Positions 12,017 through 24,700 of a stretch of DNA of 39,872 bases are shown piece by piece. Within the stretch, counting starts at the first letter, position 1; every line of letters begins with the position of its first letter. The notes under the pieces were generated by a model. It had not been told where the DNA came from and did not search any database. It saw only the letters and a list, made by a program, of their open reading frames with translations. A program made the position numbers and the translations under genes. Location of the stretch: positions 1-39,872 of the forward strand of contig JAYMSP010000868.1 in assembly GCA_036897095.1 (NCBI GenBank), given 5' to 3'. The DNA is from Plantago elongata (Eukaryota; Streptophyta; Magnoliopsida; Lamiales; Plantaginaceae).

Positions 12017-13875
12017 ATGGCAAGACCTAGGAAATCAACTCAGATAGTGTCTCCTTCAGGAGGAATACTAGTTGAGCGTCCTCAGGGTAGACCTCCTACT
12101 CGGAAGACATCAGCTACTCGAACTACCACTCAGGCAAGGAGGAGTTATCCTAGTGATGGACACACGGCCACCGCATCGTCACAAGATGCTCCCCCAGACC
12201 TTACCGAGAGAGACCCAGTCCCTCCGATCCAACAACCTCCTTCGCCAGGAGCGTACGGGCCGCCAATCGGGAGAAATTTCACTCTACCAAACGGGACAGT
12301 CCTTTCTCCTTATGAGTTCGGGATGAACGACAATCAGTTTGGCTTGCTATTGAACGTTATCCAAGGATGTTTGGGTTCAAACAATGTTCAACCAACACCA
12401 CAACAGCCCACACACTCAAGGCATGAGAGAAGGCCAGTCAAGGAAAGAATCGGTGAAGTAATTCGGGACAATGACCTTCGTCATCTGATTAACCAAAGAA
12501 CTAATTCTCGCGAGCGCTAGGAAAAGAGTCCCAAGGAGGCTAGAGCCGAACCTGCCAAGACTAACCGTATTACTTCTAATTCGAGAAAGGCTGATGACTT
12601 TGCCAGAGAGATTGTCATTGAAGTCAGGGCAGATCAAGCACTAGGAATTAATTTGGATCTGAAGACATGGGAAAAACTTACCCCCGAGCAAATCTATATC
12701 CGACAGAAAGCTCTGGAAACGGAAATGGCTAAACTAAGCAAGATGGTCAATGCTCAAGAAAAGGTAACCATGAGGGTTCCAAATCCTCTAAGCAATGCTA
12801 TCCAGAGAGAGAGAAAACCAGCGGAATGTACCATTCCGAACTTTGAGCGATACTTCGGAGATAGTTGTCCGGCTGCTCATCTCACCCGTTATGAATCCAA
12901 GATGGATACCAACGGACTAAACGGCAACCTCAAGGCGCTCAAATTTTCTACTGCTCTCTTCGAAGAAGTAATGGATTGGTGGACCAGGTTACCATCTGGA
13001 TCCATAAGTTCATTTGATGATGTCTCCACACTCTTCCTAAAGAGGTTCCAGAAGTCCAAAAGGAGGAAGAGATCCGTAGATCATCTAGCTGGAGTCATTC
13101 AGACTGAGAATGAAGATCTTCGGACTTTCTTGGAAAGGTTCAATTTAGAGGTCCGACAGGTGGAAAGGCATAATATTAAAGAACGGGTCCATCACCTGTA
13201 TGCTAACACCGTCAACCATGACCTCTGAAAGAAGCTATCCGAGGAGGAAATTCTGAACGAAAGACAATTAGAGGATATATGTGATCACGTCCTATACGGA
13301 GTCGAGTTCCCGATGAATGTCCCCGTCAAAACCGGACAGAAAAGGGCCAAGGAATCTGTTAAGTAGGAAGCTCCCAAAGCCTGGAAACCGGACTCGATGA
13401 AGGATATCCGAGGGAAACAAGAGTTCTGGAGGGAACGAATTCCTCCTAAAAGGTATGCTGACTACACTCGGTTGAACCGTCCGAGGGAAGAGATTTTGTC
13501 TATTATGGTCGATAAGAACCTGGATATCCAGTGGCGAGGCCTTTCTACAACAACATAAAAGGTAAAGAAGCCAGGTCCTATTGTGCTTTTCACAGACAAA
13601 CCGGACACTCAAGGGGGAAATGTATTCAACTCAAGACAGAGATTGAAACACATATCCGAAGTGGACATCTCAAGGAGCCGTATTATAGGGAAGAACAGTT
13701 CTCGGGCAGAAGAAAAGAAAGGAGCCCGAGGCATAAGTCCATAACACTTCCCCCTCCACCAAGGAATACTCCACCACCCGAGGCAAGAAAGTATGAGGAG
13801 TATCCGGAAGAAGGAGATTATGAGAATTTGCCTTACAGCGGGGTGATCAATGCCATAGCTGGGGGTCCGAGCTGA
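12017..13875 (+). pseudogene. Retrotransposon gag, broken
   Basis: The reading frame starts at 12017 (MARPRKSTQ) and stays open except for a TAG at 12518, a TGA at 13226 and a TAG near 13363; a frame change precedes 13531. The 12660-13225 part matches the retrotransposon gag capsid domain (KALKFSTALFEEVMDWW, then a basic region and FLERFNLEVRQVE). The last part (13531-13875) carries YCAFHRQTGHSRGKCIQLK, the zinc-knuckle-like motif of Tat-type gag proteins. This is structural protein of a dead element. Confidence 0.85.
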
Positions 13876-13975
13876 GGGGATAGCCGCAATGCCAGAGAAA
13901 GAACAGCATAAGACATCCGAAATGGAGACTTAGTGAGAAATCCAGCACCTCCGAGGGGATCGAACACCATATCTT

Positions 13976-14416
13976 TTGATGATAGTGAGATACCTACCCC
14001 CTACATTCGGAAGTGGAGACACCCGACCTCCTAATGTTCCGTTGGTGGTAGCACTGGTAATAGCCACCTACAAAGTCAACAAGGTTTTAGTAGATACCGG
14101 CAGCTCTTCGGATATCATCTCCAAGAGAACTATAGATCAAATGAACTTGGGAGACATTGAGTATGGAAAGGTAAACACTTCACTATCCAGGTTTGGAGAT
14201 GCGTTTGTCACACACATCAGAACAATCAAATTACAGGTCTCGATAGGAACCTCCTTGAGGAGAATGACCCAAACATTATTGTTCCTTGTTGTTGATAAGG
14301 CATTCAACTACAACGTCATCTTCAGAAGGCCAGGCCTGAATAAGTTCCGAGCTATCTCTTCCCACTACACAACCGAATCAAACTTGCCACTCCTTATGGA
14401 GTCGGAGAGGAATTAG
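13976..14416 (+). pseudogene. Retrotransposon aspartic protease fragment
   Basis: The catalytic motif DTGSSSDII is encoded from 14093, in the setting KVLVDTGSS typical of gypsy retropepsins. The frame closes with TAG at 14414-14416 before the reverse transcriptase frame opens, so the polyprotein is interrupted here. It would process the Gag-Pol polyprotein in an active element. Confidence 0.85.
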
Positions 14417-14649
14417 GGAATAGACGAGAAGCTTGAGAATGTTACATCCTGTCTACGAATGTAGCTACAAATCTTATACTCTCCATATCTAAAGGGTCGA
14501 GCATACCACAACCCCCGAAGTCTGAAATCGGAGTAGGGGCAACTGATCACAAGTTACCTAAGTCCATCCGGATAGAGCCCCATGAAACTATCAAAGAAAT
14601 ACAGATTATCGAAGGCGATCCGGACAAGAGGACTAAGATAGGAACTGAG

Positions 14650-15543
14650 ATGAGTTCCGAAGTAGAGTTAAAACTAATATCTTGCCTCCGAAATAATTCG
14701 GATATCTTTACTTGGAGTACGGATGATCTCAAAGGGATAGATCCGAAGGTAGCTGTTCACCGTCTGAACATGGACCCGACGGTCAAACATATCCGTCAGA
14801 AGAGGAAAGACTTTAGCCCAATTGAGGATGCAATCATAGCAGCCGAAGTTGAGAGATTGTTAAAAGCTGGACATATTGAAGAGGTAAGGTATTCAGATTG
14901 GGTTTGCAATGTAATATTAGTGGAGAAATCCCCAGGCAAGTGGAGAGTGTGTAATGACTTCACCCAACTGAACAAGTTTTGTCTGAAAGACCCCTATCCT
15001 TTGCCTCGGATCGATCAACTGGTAAACTCTACATCCGGATGCGCCCTTTCAAGTTTCATGGATGCTTATCAAGGATTATACCATATCCAGATGGCACAAG
15101 AAGATGTTCCGAATATAGCATTCTTTACAGCTGGGGGAGTATATTACTTCAAAGTCATGCCTTTCGGACTCAAAAATGCCGGGGCTACATATCAGATGCT
15201 CGTGAACATAATATTTAATAAGGAAGAGCTTGGAAAAACCATGGAGGTGTATGTGGATGATATGTTGGTCAAAAGCAAGACCGAAGAGAGCCACATCGAA
15301 CACCTGGAAAATTGTTTCTCCATCCTTAGGAAGTACGAAATGAACTTGAATCCGGAGAAATGCACATTCAGAGTCAAAGGAGGAAAATTCCTCGTGTACA
15401 TGGTCAGAGAAAGAGGGATCAGTGCTAACCCGAAAAAGATCCGAGCCATCCTTTACCTGCCTCAACCCAAGAACGTCAACGAGGTGCAACAACTCATTGG
15501 AATAGTTTTGTCTCTTAGTGGATTCATCTCGAGATCCACATAA
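14650..15543 (+). pseudogene. Retrotransposon reverse transcriptase domain
   Basis: An uninterrupted stretch covers the polymerase core: KWRVCNDFTQLNK, a catalytic Asp in SSFMDAYQGLYHI, the VMPFGLKNAGATYQ motif and the catalytic YVDD box at 15250-15261, followed by the thumb/connection (NPEKCTF). It is in a different frame from the protease and ends at a TAA (15541). The core catalytic residues are present although the element as a whole is broken. Confidence 0.93.
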
Positions 15544-15602
15544 AAGAATCTGCCATTTTTCAAGATCCTAAGGAAAGGGGGCGGATTTGTATGGACTAAG
15601 GA

Positions 15603-16151
15603 GTGCGAAGAAGCCTTCGAGAGCCTCAAAGCTTATTTACTCTCGCCCCCACTTTTGTCCAAGCCACTCGAGGGAGACCCTTATACTTATATTTGGCAGT
15701 GACAAAAGAGGCCATGAGTTTCGTATTAGTCCGGATCCAAGAAAATGACCACCTGCCGGTGTATTATTTAAGCAAGGCTCTTGTATGTCCTGAACTCAGG
15801 TACGTTCACATTGAAAAACTAGCCTATGCTTTGATTCACACCGCCCGAAGGCTCAAACCTTATTTCAAATCTCATCAAGTTGTGGTCCTAACCAATGAGC
15901 CACTTAAGCAAGTAATGGGTAAGCCAAATCAATCCGGAAGACTCTCCAAATGGACGATCGAACTCAGCGAGTATGATATCTCGTACCAAGCTCCGTCAGC
16001 TAAGAAAGCCGCCGACTTCATAGTCAACTTCCCGAAGAAAGATCACAAAGGGCCAGAATCAACGGGTCTCGAACTCATTGATCCTGAAATCCTGATCGAA
16101 GCTCCCTTATCTGAATCCTTGGTAATAGAAGAGGAGGAGCCAGGTCATTAA
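15603..16151 (+). pseudogene. Retrotransposon RNase H (gypsy type)
   Basis: It matches the gypsy RNase H that follows the reverse transcriptase: LYLYLAVTKEAMSFVLVR, PVYYLSKAL, ELRYVHIEKLAYALI, VVLTNEPLKQV and WTIELSEYDISYQ. It is shifted in frame from the reverse transcriptase and ends at TAA 16149-16151. Confidence 0.88.
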
Positions 16152-16175
16152 AATGGTCTTTTCGGGAATCAATGG

Positions 16176-16478
16176 ATGTTCATTGTGAAAGACTCGAATA
16201 CCATAATGAAAGTTGCTCCTGCCGAACCTACTGGCATTCGGATGGAAACAGAGAAGACTGAGGAACCCGAGATTGGCATAAGAAAGCATGTTCCCACATG
16301 GATCCTACAGGTGGACGGATCATCCAATGGAAGGCTCAGAGTTATAGGTATTCAACTCCAGAGTCCCGAAGGAGCACAACTTGATTATGCCATTACACTG
16401 GACTTCAGCATGACCAATAATGAAGCCGAATACGAGGCCCTTCTGGTAGGCCTTCGGATGGCGAAAGCACTTCGGTAA
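16176..16478 (+). pseudogene. Second (archaeal-type) RNase H, 3'-truncated
   Basis: WILQVDGSSN followed by NNEAEYEALLVGLRMAKAL is the RVT_3-type RNase H1 fold, with an Asp in the first strand and the Glu-rich NNEAEYEAL helix. In plants this second RNase H between RNase H and integrase marks the Tat lineage. The frame stops at 16478; degenerate sequence of the same domain (about 16480-16625) runs on in other frames, then all similarity ends. Confidence 0.85.
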
Positions 16479-16630
16479 AAATGGTCCGAGCTTATACTAA
16501 CTCTCAGATCGTGGACTTACAATATTCCGGAGCTTTTATCACCAAGAGTCCGAGTATGATCTTATACCTGAAAAGACTCAAAGAAGCCGCATTAAAGTTC
16601 GAGGAATTTTTTTCCTCAGAAGTTCGATAG

Positions 16631-18731
16631 ATCTTATACACATACCGGCACCTTCACCAAGCACAAATAATACCACCTAATTACCAAGTCTAATCTCATA
16701 ACTAATTAAGGTGAATTACTAATCAAGAAAAGTATTTACCTCAAGATTCGGGTAAAGGTAGCCATTATACACAAAACACTACACTTATATCCTTGGCTTC
16801 AAGATCCTTGCATAATTGCTCATCCAACACAACGAACACCTTGACTCAAGATTTTTTTATGTAATATCCAGAACAGGTTCATGAATATACCACCGAAAAT
16901 CCATGACGAAATAATAGTGATTATAGTAACCTAATACTCCCATCCATATATTACTATTGACCACCTAGGCCGGTCCTATTTATCCAATATCTCTAGTAAT
17001 AAATTGGAGCTTTCGATCCGGTCCGAAACGAATCCAATAAAATAATCACAGTCCATCTCAATTTATATAAAAATAACGACTCATAAAATTTTATCTAGAC
17101 TTAATAACCCATAAAATAATGACGATTAAAATCCCGTAGTCTAACTCATATCTAAATAATTTACTCGTCTCCAACATAAAATTAAATAGACGGTCCAAAA
17201 TAATTTTTCGGGATTTTACAATTTACCCGTTAGTTGTCGATTTTTGTGGTTTCATGCATTTCTTGTATAAAATTGGATGTATGTATGAATGTGTATGTTT
17301 ATACTACAATTGTTGATGTTTAAGGGAGAATAGGTGATGTTTTAATATAGATTTTATGTTTCATCTCTTGAAATTTTTATTTGTTCAGGTTTTTATGTAA
17401 ATTGTGTATATCTAACCGTAAATTGTTGATATTTGTTATTTTTTCGAGATTATGTATTTTGTAAAACCGCTATGTATGTTTTTAGTGTTAATTGTGCATG
17501 CTTATATTGTAGTTGTTGATATTGAATGTTAAATAGGGTATGTTGTCGGTGCTTCTTTTTTTTGGTGTTTACCATTAATTGCATATGTGTATATTGTAAT
17601 TGTTGATGTTAAAAATTAAATTGTTGATGTTTTTGTTCTATATACTAGGTTTCGTAAAAATGGTGGTCAAATAAAGAAAACGATTGATGATAAAGATGGA
17701 GACGTGGATGGAGGAGTCAACGGACAAGGGTGCAAAGATAATTCTAGTTTAAATATAATGTTTTTAATTTATTTTTATTGTTTTGTACGTAAAGATATTT
17801 ATCAATTGATAAATGAAATTAACTTCAATGTTTATTTGTAAATGTTATGTTAATAACTCGGTTGTTATATGTAATTTCATATATTAAATATAGACATGTA
17901 TTAAATATAGATAATTTGATCCAAATGATTTTGTAATGCAAGGAAAACAATAAAAGGTCAACCTGCAGAAAAATTATATTGTATAGTTCTGTGTATAAAT
18001 TGTATATAAATTATATTTAATAATTTTGTGTATAAATTATCTATGTTTATTTATAATGTTGGACTGACTCTTAATATATAGTGGATTATGAGATACGGAC
18101 TCTTCCTTATAAATGTGTAAGTTGTGAAACTGCGAATTATACTTTTATAACATAACTTTCTCTATAATTTGTCACCATCAATTTGTATTTAAACGAATCA
18201 TATAAAAAATAAATAAAGTAATAATAAACAAGAAGAACCAAAATTGAAACCTTGTATAGTCGGGTCTCGATAGATTTAGCAGGTCTATATAATATTCAAA
18301 AGAGAAACTCTCATGAGAATTCATGATTCGTAAAAGTCCTATGAAAATACTACATTATTGTATGCCAATTGTACACTTTTATATTATTACAACTTCATAT
18401 AAAAATTGAATGTACAACTATTATGTAATAATATACAATTTTTGAAAATATATAAAATACACAAAATTCCACGATTTATATACAATATTATACAATTAAT
18501 ATATACAATAATACAATAATGTATGAATCTCACGAACTATTGAGTTGCGCCAGTTTTTGTATATCCAAAATAGTCAAATGGAAAAGTCACATGTATATAG
18601 TCCAAGAAGCAACAATAACCTGAAACGACAGCGTAGAGTTGAAAAAACAAGACCAATTCAAAATAATTCACATTTGGAGGGACTGAACAAAACCAAAACC
18701 AGAGAGCGGCAAAAATTGCAAGCCTCCGATT
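16631..18731. other. AT-rich intergenic region, probable older repeat debris
   Basis: No credible gene is seen. The stretch 16640-17225 is of uniform composition, ends in TTTTCGGGATTTTACAATTT and may be a fragment of another LTR element in reverse orientation (weak). From 17230 to 17650 the phrase TATA-TACAATTGTTGATGTT recurs in variant form three times. From 18300 to 18530 there are many ATACAAT/ATTGTAT words. The last about 100 bp before 18732 are probably kinesin promoter and 5' UTR. Confidence 0.5.
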
Positions 18732-21700
18732 ATGTCCTCTTTCAGCCTCCGCCGCTCCTCCGCCTCCCCTTTCCGATCCCGGAAAACCGCTCCACCGCCC
18801 AAGCAAACCTCCTCCACCAACAAATCCAAGGAAAATGTCACAGTCACTGTTCGATTTCGACCTCTCAGGTATAATACAATACAATACCCTTTCTACATGC
18901 TCCGAAATCAATCATTCCGATTATAACCGTTTGTTAATTAATTCATTCGTTATTGTGTTACTGTGTGTGTGTGTTTTAATTTTGTTGTTGTTTTTTGAAT
19001 TGTTGCAGTGGCAGAGAGATTAGCAAGGGTGATGAAGCTGCTTGGTATGCTGATGGAGACTTTGCCGTGCGTAGTGAGTTCAATGCCGATATCGAATATG
19101 GATTCGGTATGTAGCTACTTGCTCGGCTTTACCTGCATAACAGTAGATTAGATCCAACTAGCACATATGTGAGTCTGTGCTAGTTTAGTTTCAGCTCATT
19201 GTGTATATGAGATCTGATGGTTTAGTAATGGAGGAAGGAATTGTGGAATGTATATTCTAGTCTGTAGGTATGGTTGGGTTGGATGAGTTGTGTACCTGCG
19301 TACTGCATAGACTAGATGATGTATTTGATTTAGAGAGAGTTCGTAGTTGACTGGCAAGTTTGCAACATGTGAGAGAAGTTTATTTGTTCTTTTGATGAGA
19401 GGATTTTAAAGAGCATGTGTGGGTAGAGGCATGGAAGGCCTTCTATCTGTTGAAGCTTAACATGCATGTTGACATGAGATGACTATGGAAAAAATTAGAA
19501 TCCTAAATTTGCTGATATTATTGTTCCTTATATTTAAAGAAACTTATGCTTCAATGTTAGTAATCGACTGCATTTGCTTAATCAGACAGAGTATTTGGTC
19601 CTGCAACAACTACTCGCCACGTGTATGATGTTGCAGCTCAGCATGTCGTTGGTGGTTCAATGGAAGGAATAAATGGTTATACTTCTATAATATACTTCCT
19701 TACAATATTCTGATGCTTGTTATCAATGTTGTTGCTGATTCATCTTGCTCCAGTTCTGCCTGTTCAGTTTTTATTTTTATTTTTCAATATAAACTACTCA
19801 TGGTTAATGAATTACTTGTCCACTTTTCCTTGTTTTTATTTATTTTTATCTTGCAGGCACTGTGTTTGCATATGGTGTTACTAGCAGTGGGAAGACGCAT
19901 ACAATGCATGTAATGCTTATTTTTATTCATTTATATTCTCAAATGGAATGGATATATAGTCATTTACACCATCTGGATGGAGTGTCTGTCAAATGATGTC
20001 TCTGGCAGTCTCAATTAAAAAAAAATTCCGATCCTTCTCATCAGTATAATGAGCTATCCGGTTTTTTTTCCTTTTTTGGCCTTCTGTTAATAATTTGATT
20101 CTTGCATTGGAAATGAGGCATTTGGGAATTTTTTTGTGAGCTCATATTAAATTCAGTGTAATCCTTGAAAATTTTGAAAACGTCCGAATCCTATAATTAA
20201 CTCTCAGGTAAACGTAAACACCCCTAGAGTAACACTATAACCCAAAGAAACGAAGACCTTCTGGGGCAGCATGTTACTTACCCTCTGCATCAAACCATCC
20301 TGGTTTTGTTACTCCTTTACTGCAACATGAAATCGACTTGGCATATGATGATTTTGCCTACTATATTCTAGCATTAGGACTGATTGCTGTGTCCTTTCTA
20401 TCATAGGGGGAGCAAAAGTCACCAGGAGTCATTCCCCTGGCAGTTAAGGATGTATTTGGAATTATACAGGAGGTTGTAACCTATACCTATTGATTGGGCA
20501 GCAGTAATTACTTCTGCTCTTGATCCATCAATAATGCAATATATTTAATATTTTCCCTATCTACCAGACACCTGGACGGGAATTTCTCCTCCGAGTATCA
20601 TACTTGGAAATTTACAATGAGGTTAGTTTCATTTATTTGACGTGTTTTATGCGCTGTTTGATTCTGATTAGAGAACATAATCATATATGAGTATGTAGGA
20701 TAATACACCTCCAATGCAATACATATCAGATCTGATTCTGGGGATGTTTTAAATGGCAGAAGACTGGAAACGAAAGCCATTTAACTACACCACGTTGCGT
20801 GTTTGTCATGTAGAGACTAGGTTGGAAATAACATTTTTAGTTATTGCAAATGAACTGTTAAGGAAAACTTGTAGAACTGCTAATGAAGTAGCAAATTTGT
20901 ACTTGGATTTGACTTTTCTTGTGGCTACTTGCTATGAGTTGCGCCTACATGTGTTCAACTATATCAGAAATTCCTGCTTTACCCAATTATATCGGACTTT
21001 TGGTGGTTTTTGCCCGTTTATGTAACTTAGCATCTCAATGGTTTTTCTTTATTAGTGATAATTCTTACCCCCTCCGCCCCAGAACAAATGACATTTTGAT
21101 TTTGGGCATGGAGTTTAATGTGCAGTGTAAAATGTTTGGGGACAAACACAAATTGGGTGTAAATGAGTAAAAATGTTGCTAAAAATAGAAACAAGACATT
21201 TGTAGTGGGACAGATATAAATGGAATATAGGAGATGGAGGGAGTATAAAAAAGATCTTCTATAATTTTCTTACGGAAAAAATGCTTAAAATTTACTCCTT
21301 CCGTCCAAAACAAGTTGTCACATATCCCATTTATTGTCATAGTACAAATGTCAGGTTTCCAAATTTGTTAGTATATACACTCATGTGCAGCACTCATTGG
21401 GGGCCACAAACTTCAAAACCACTTTCTTCCCACTACTTTTATATTACCTTACATCATCTCTGTGATGAAAACCAAAATGTGACTTTAGAACTGAGTAATA
21501 TTATGGGTTGACCATTCCCCATTACATTTCTGATCTTTTCTTCATCATCTCATTTAAAACATTTGGTGCTTTGAGATTTAGGTCATCAATGACTTGCTTA
21601 ATCCCACTGGACAGAATCTTCGAATACGAGAAGACTCTCGGGTATGCAATCGTAATACTGTTTTTTTGAAGATCTAACAGCTGTTGCTTGATTTTTATAC

Positions 21701-24700
21701 TTGAATTCTCGGCATTATCTTTATCTACTAGTAACATATGCTATGTTTTCTGTTGGTTGCACTATTCTTCTTTAACAAACTCTGACTCAAAGGGGACTCT
21801 TGGAAGTTGTTTTAATGCAGCCAATGGCGCTAAGTCGATTTTGATGGACTCCAGTATTTTGTTTTTGAAATTTTCCTGTTTCAATTTACTATTTCCTTTG
21901 CCTCTGTACCTTATTTGCCACTAATAATATTGCAAAAGTGCCTTAACATTTTACATGCAAAATAAAAATAAAAATGCTTTTAAACATAATTCTTTTGGAT
22001 AGTCACAAGGTCTCTCGAATGATATATATTTACGCAAAAAATACTGGTCACTTAATACTTCTAATTATTTACTCTGACAGTATATTTATCTTGCAATTTC
22101 TTCACTAAACATATATATGCATTTCTCTCAATCTCTATAGTTTTATTCATATCTGGTGTGGTAAGCCATCTGTATGGTACCACACAATTTAGTTTGATAT
22201 TTTTCCCTTTTAAACGGAGAACTGTAACTTGGCAGGGCGTATATGTGGAGGGAATAAAAGAAGAGGTGGTTTTGACGCCTGCTCACGCTCTTTCACTGAT
22301 AGCATCCGGTGAAGGTATAATCTTAAGATCTCAGTGCTAATTTCTGGTTACTTTAAGAGACAACATTCATCTTTGCCTTTTTTTTTCCTTTCCCTTTCCT
22401 TTCTTTCTTTTCCTCTACAACCATAACTCCATAAGGGCGTTCTATTTCATGTCTATTTTATCAGTGCAAGTGACTGTTATCTGCTGTCAATGAACATCTC
22501 TGATTCGTTCAACTCGTGGAATCTTTTTGGTCTATAGTAATTGGCTTGCGAAAAGCTCTTAACTGAACCATCTTTCTTTTGTGCAGAGCATAGGCATGTG
22601 GGTTCTAATAATGTCAACTTACTAAGCAGCCGGAGCCACACTATATTCACTTTGGTAATACACTTTGTTCTTGATCTTGAGTTTGCTATTTTGCCTTATA
22701 AAGAGATTGACTAAAGTTTCAGGTCTAATAAACTAGTTATAATGTACATTAGTTACTCATGAAAATAAATTTTAACACAAGTTATGATTGTCATTTTATG
22801 AATGTATCCTAAAATAATAATTTGATTTGCAAGTTTGAATGATGCAATCAAACTGACTCAGGTAATTTAATGATACAAATTCCTGAGGAGACACTCGTGA
22901 GCAATGATAAAAAAAAAATCACTCGTATGAGTATTGACGTAAACTGCTAAAATTAATGACTCGTATGAGTATCGGCATAAATTTAACAGTCGCAGACGTA
23001 CTCTTCCTTCTGGGAACATGGATCCAAGGGTCACAGTTTTCTGTGAACCTATTATAGTATTATAGATGCTTATCTCAAACACATATTTCTTTAACTTCAG
23101 TGGATCTATATTTGGACTCCAAGTTACTAAACAAATAAAATTATAGTTTAGTGCAACTATGTCATTGATCAACTTAAGAAGCTGATGTAATGACTTGCTG
23201 ATCATTGTTTGCTCTTAATGGTTCTTACAGACTGTTGAAAGTAGCCCACGTGGAGATGATCATGGAGAAGAAGTGACTTTATCACAATTGGTATGTTCGC
23301 ATAACATAATACATCTGTGATTAATTTTGATGTTTTGGCATGTCTTTCCACAATCCAACTTCTGTTAAACTATTTCCATTATATTGCTTAATGCTGATAT
23401 AAAACTTTATCTCTGTGTGAAGTTCTAGTCATCTTTGTGCTCTTTGATCTGGCCTAATAGTTGTCACTAGTCAACTTTCTTATATATACTTTAGGCCGTG
23501 ATGTCTGGTGTCTTTGTCACAATTGTACTGAACTCTTTTATAGCATTTGATTGACTTGGCAGGGTCTGAAAGTTCCAAAACAGAGACAACAGGGTTGAGG
23601 AGAAAAGAGGGCTCCTACATAAATAAAAGCTTACTCACTCTTGGAACTGTAAGATGCATCTCATACTCTTCTATTCTTTTTTTTTTATTTTTTGGTTATG
23701 CTATTGCACGAGGTCATTTAACAATGCTAGTTCTCATCCCGTCTTGATATTTTTTATGTTTTATTAAGGATTTAGTTCAAATGATTTTATACTTTCTTCG
23801 AGCTTTGTCATTTTCATAATCGGAGTGCTACTTTCTGTTGCTAAAGCTAAATATTTTGGTCTGTCTCTTAGTGATCGTATAGAATTCCTCATGATTTTGT
23901 GTAACTGCTTAGTCTTGATTTAGTGAACTTACACAAGCCATTATCTCTGGATTTGCAAGCTAACAAGTTCCTTGAAATCAACTCATTCTAATTTAAAAAA
24001 CCAGAAAGTTAAAAAGGCAGTGAGATGAAACATCCTGCCTGACCCTGTTCTGATCCCATCTACACCTGCTGGGTACCCGATGTAGGGTACCCGTTGATGC
24101 TATGGGTCAGGATGCACAAAATGAAACCTGAACTAACAGCCACTGCACCCACCCATCCTAGCTGTGTTGTATTAATCAGAGATTTGACCGTTCTAGCAAT
24201 ACACATAAGAGAGCAGTTTTTGTTTAAGTGTTAATTCATTTTATCTCTTTATATATATTTATATTTTCAATTTTGTTTTTGTGAGCTTATGTCCACTATA
24301 ACAATATATATTCATTTTCTTAATATTCTTTGTCCGGTGCAGGTGATATCGAAACTAATAGATGGAAAGTCCTCTCATATACCATACCGAGATTCAAAAC
24401 TGACCCGCTTATTGCAGTCATCTCTTAGTGGCCATGGTCGAGTCTCTGTAAGTTCTAGTGCTTGCCTGTAAATCAATCATATAAAATTGTCATTCACTCC
24501 ACGATCGGAGTAGACTCGGATCAAACCCCCTATTTCTTACTATTTGGCTCAAGAATTGGATGAAACACCATTCGCATCATATGATTCATGATTTGCACGT
24601 ATGTTTTGGTTACACGGTACAAATCTTTCTTTAAAATCATAGAAGTCAACTTCTCTATAAAATCTAACTTATCTCATCTTAAAATTTCTATAAAACATGT

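Larger units (their letters stand above)
11147..16630 (+). mobile_element. 5' part of a degenerate Tat-lineage Ty3/gypsy LTR retrotransposon
   Basis: The order is LTR, primer-binding site, gag, protease, reverse transcriptase, RNase H and a second RNase H, the Ty3/gypsy order. The extra archaeal-type RNase H after the first, and the YC-x2-FH-x4-GH-type motif late in gag, point to the Tat lineage (family knowledge). The coding region is broken by several stops and at least three frame changes, so it is not active as it stands. Recognisable sequence stops at about 16630. No integrase and no 3' LTR are seen in the window, so the 3' half has been deleted or replaced. Confidence 0.9.

Noticed and set aside
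15076..15492. 138-codon minus-strand open frame in the retrotransposon
   Set aside because: It is the antisense shadow of the reverse transcriptase domain.
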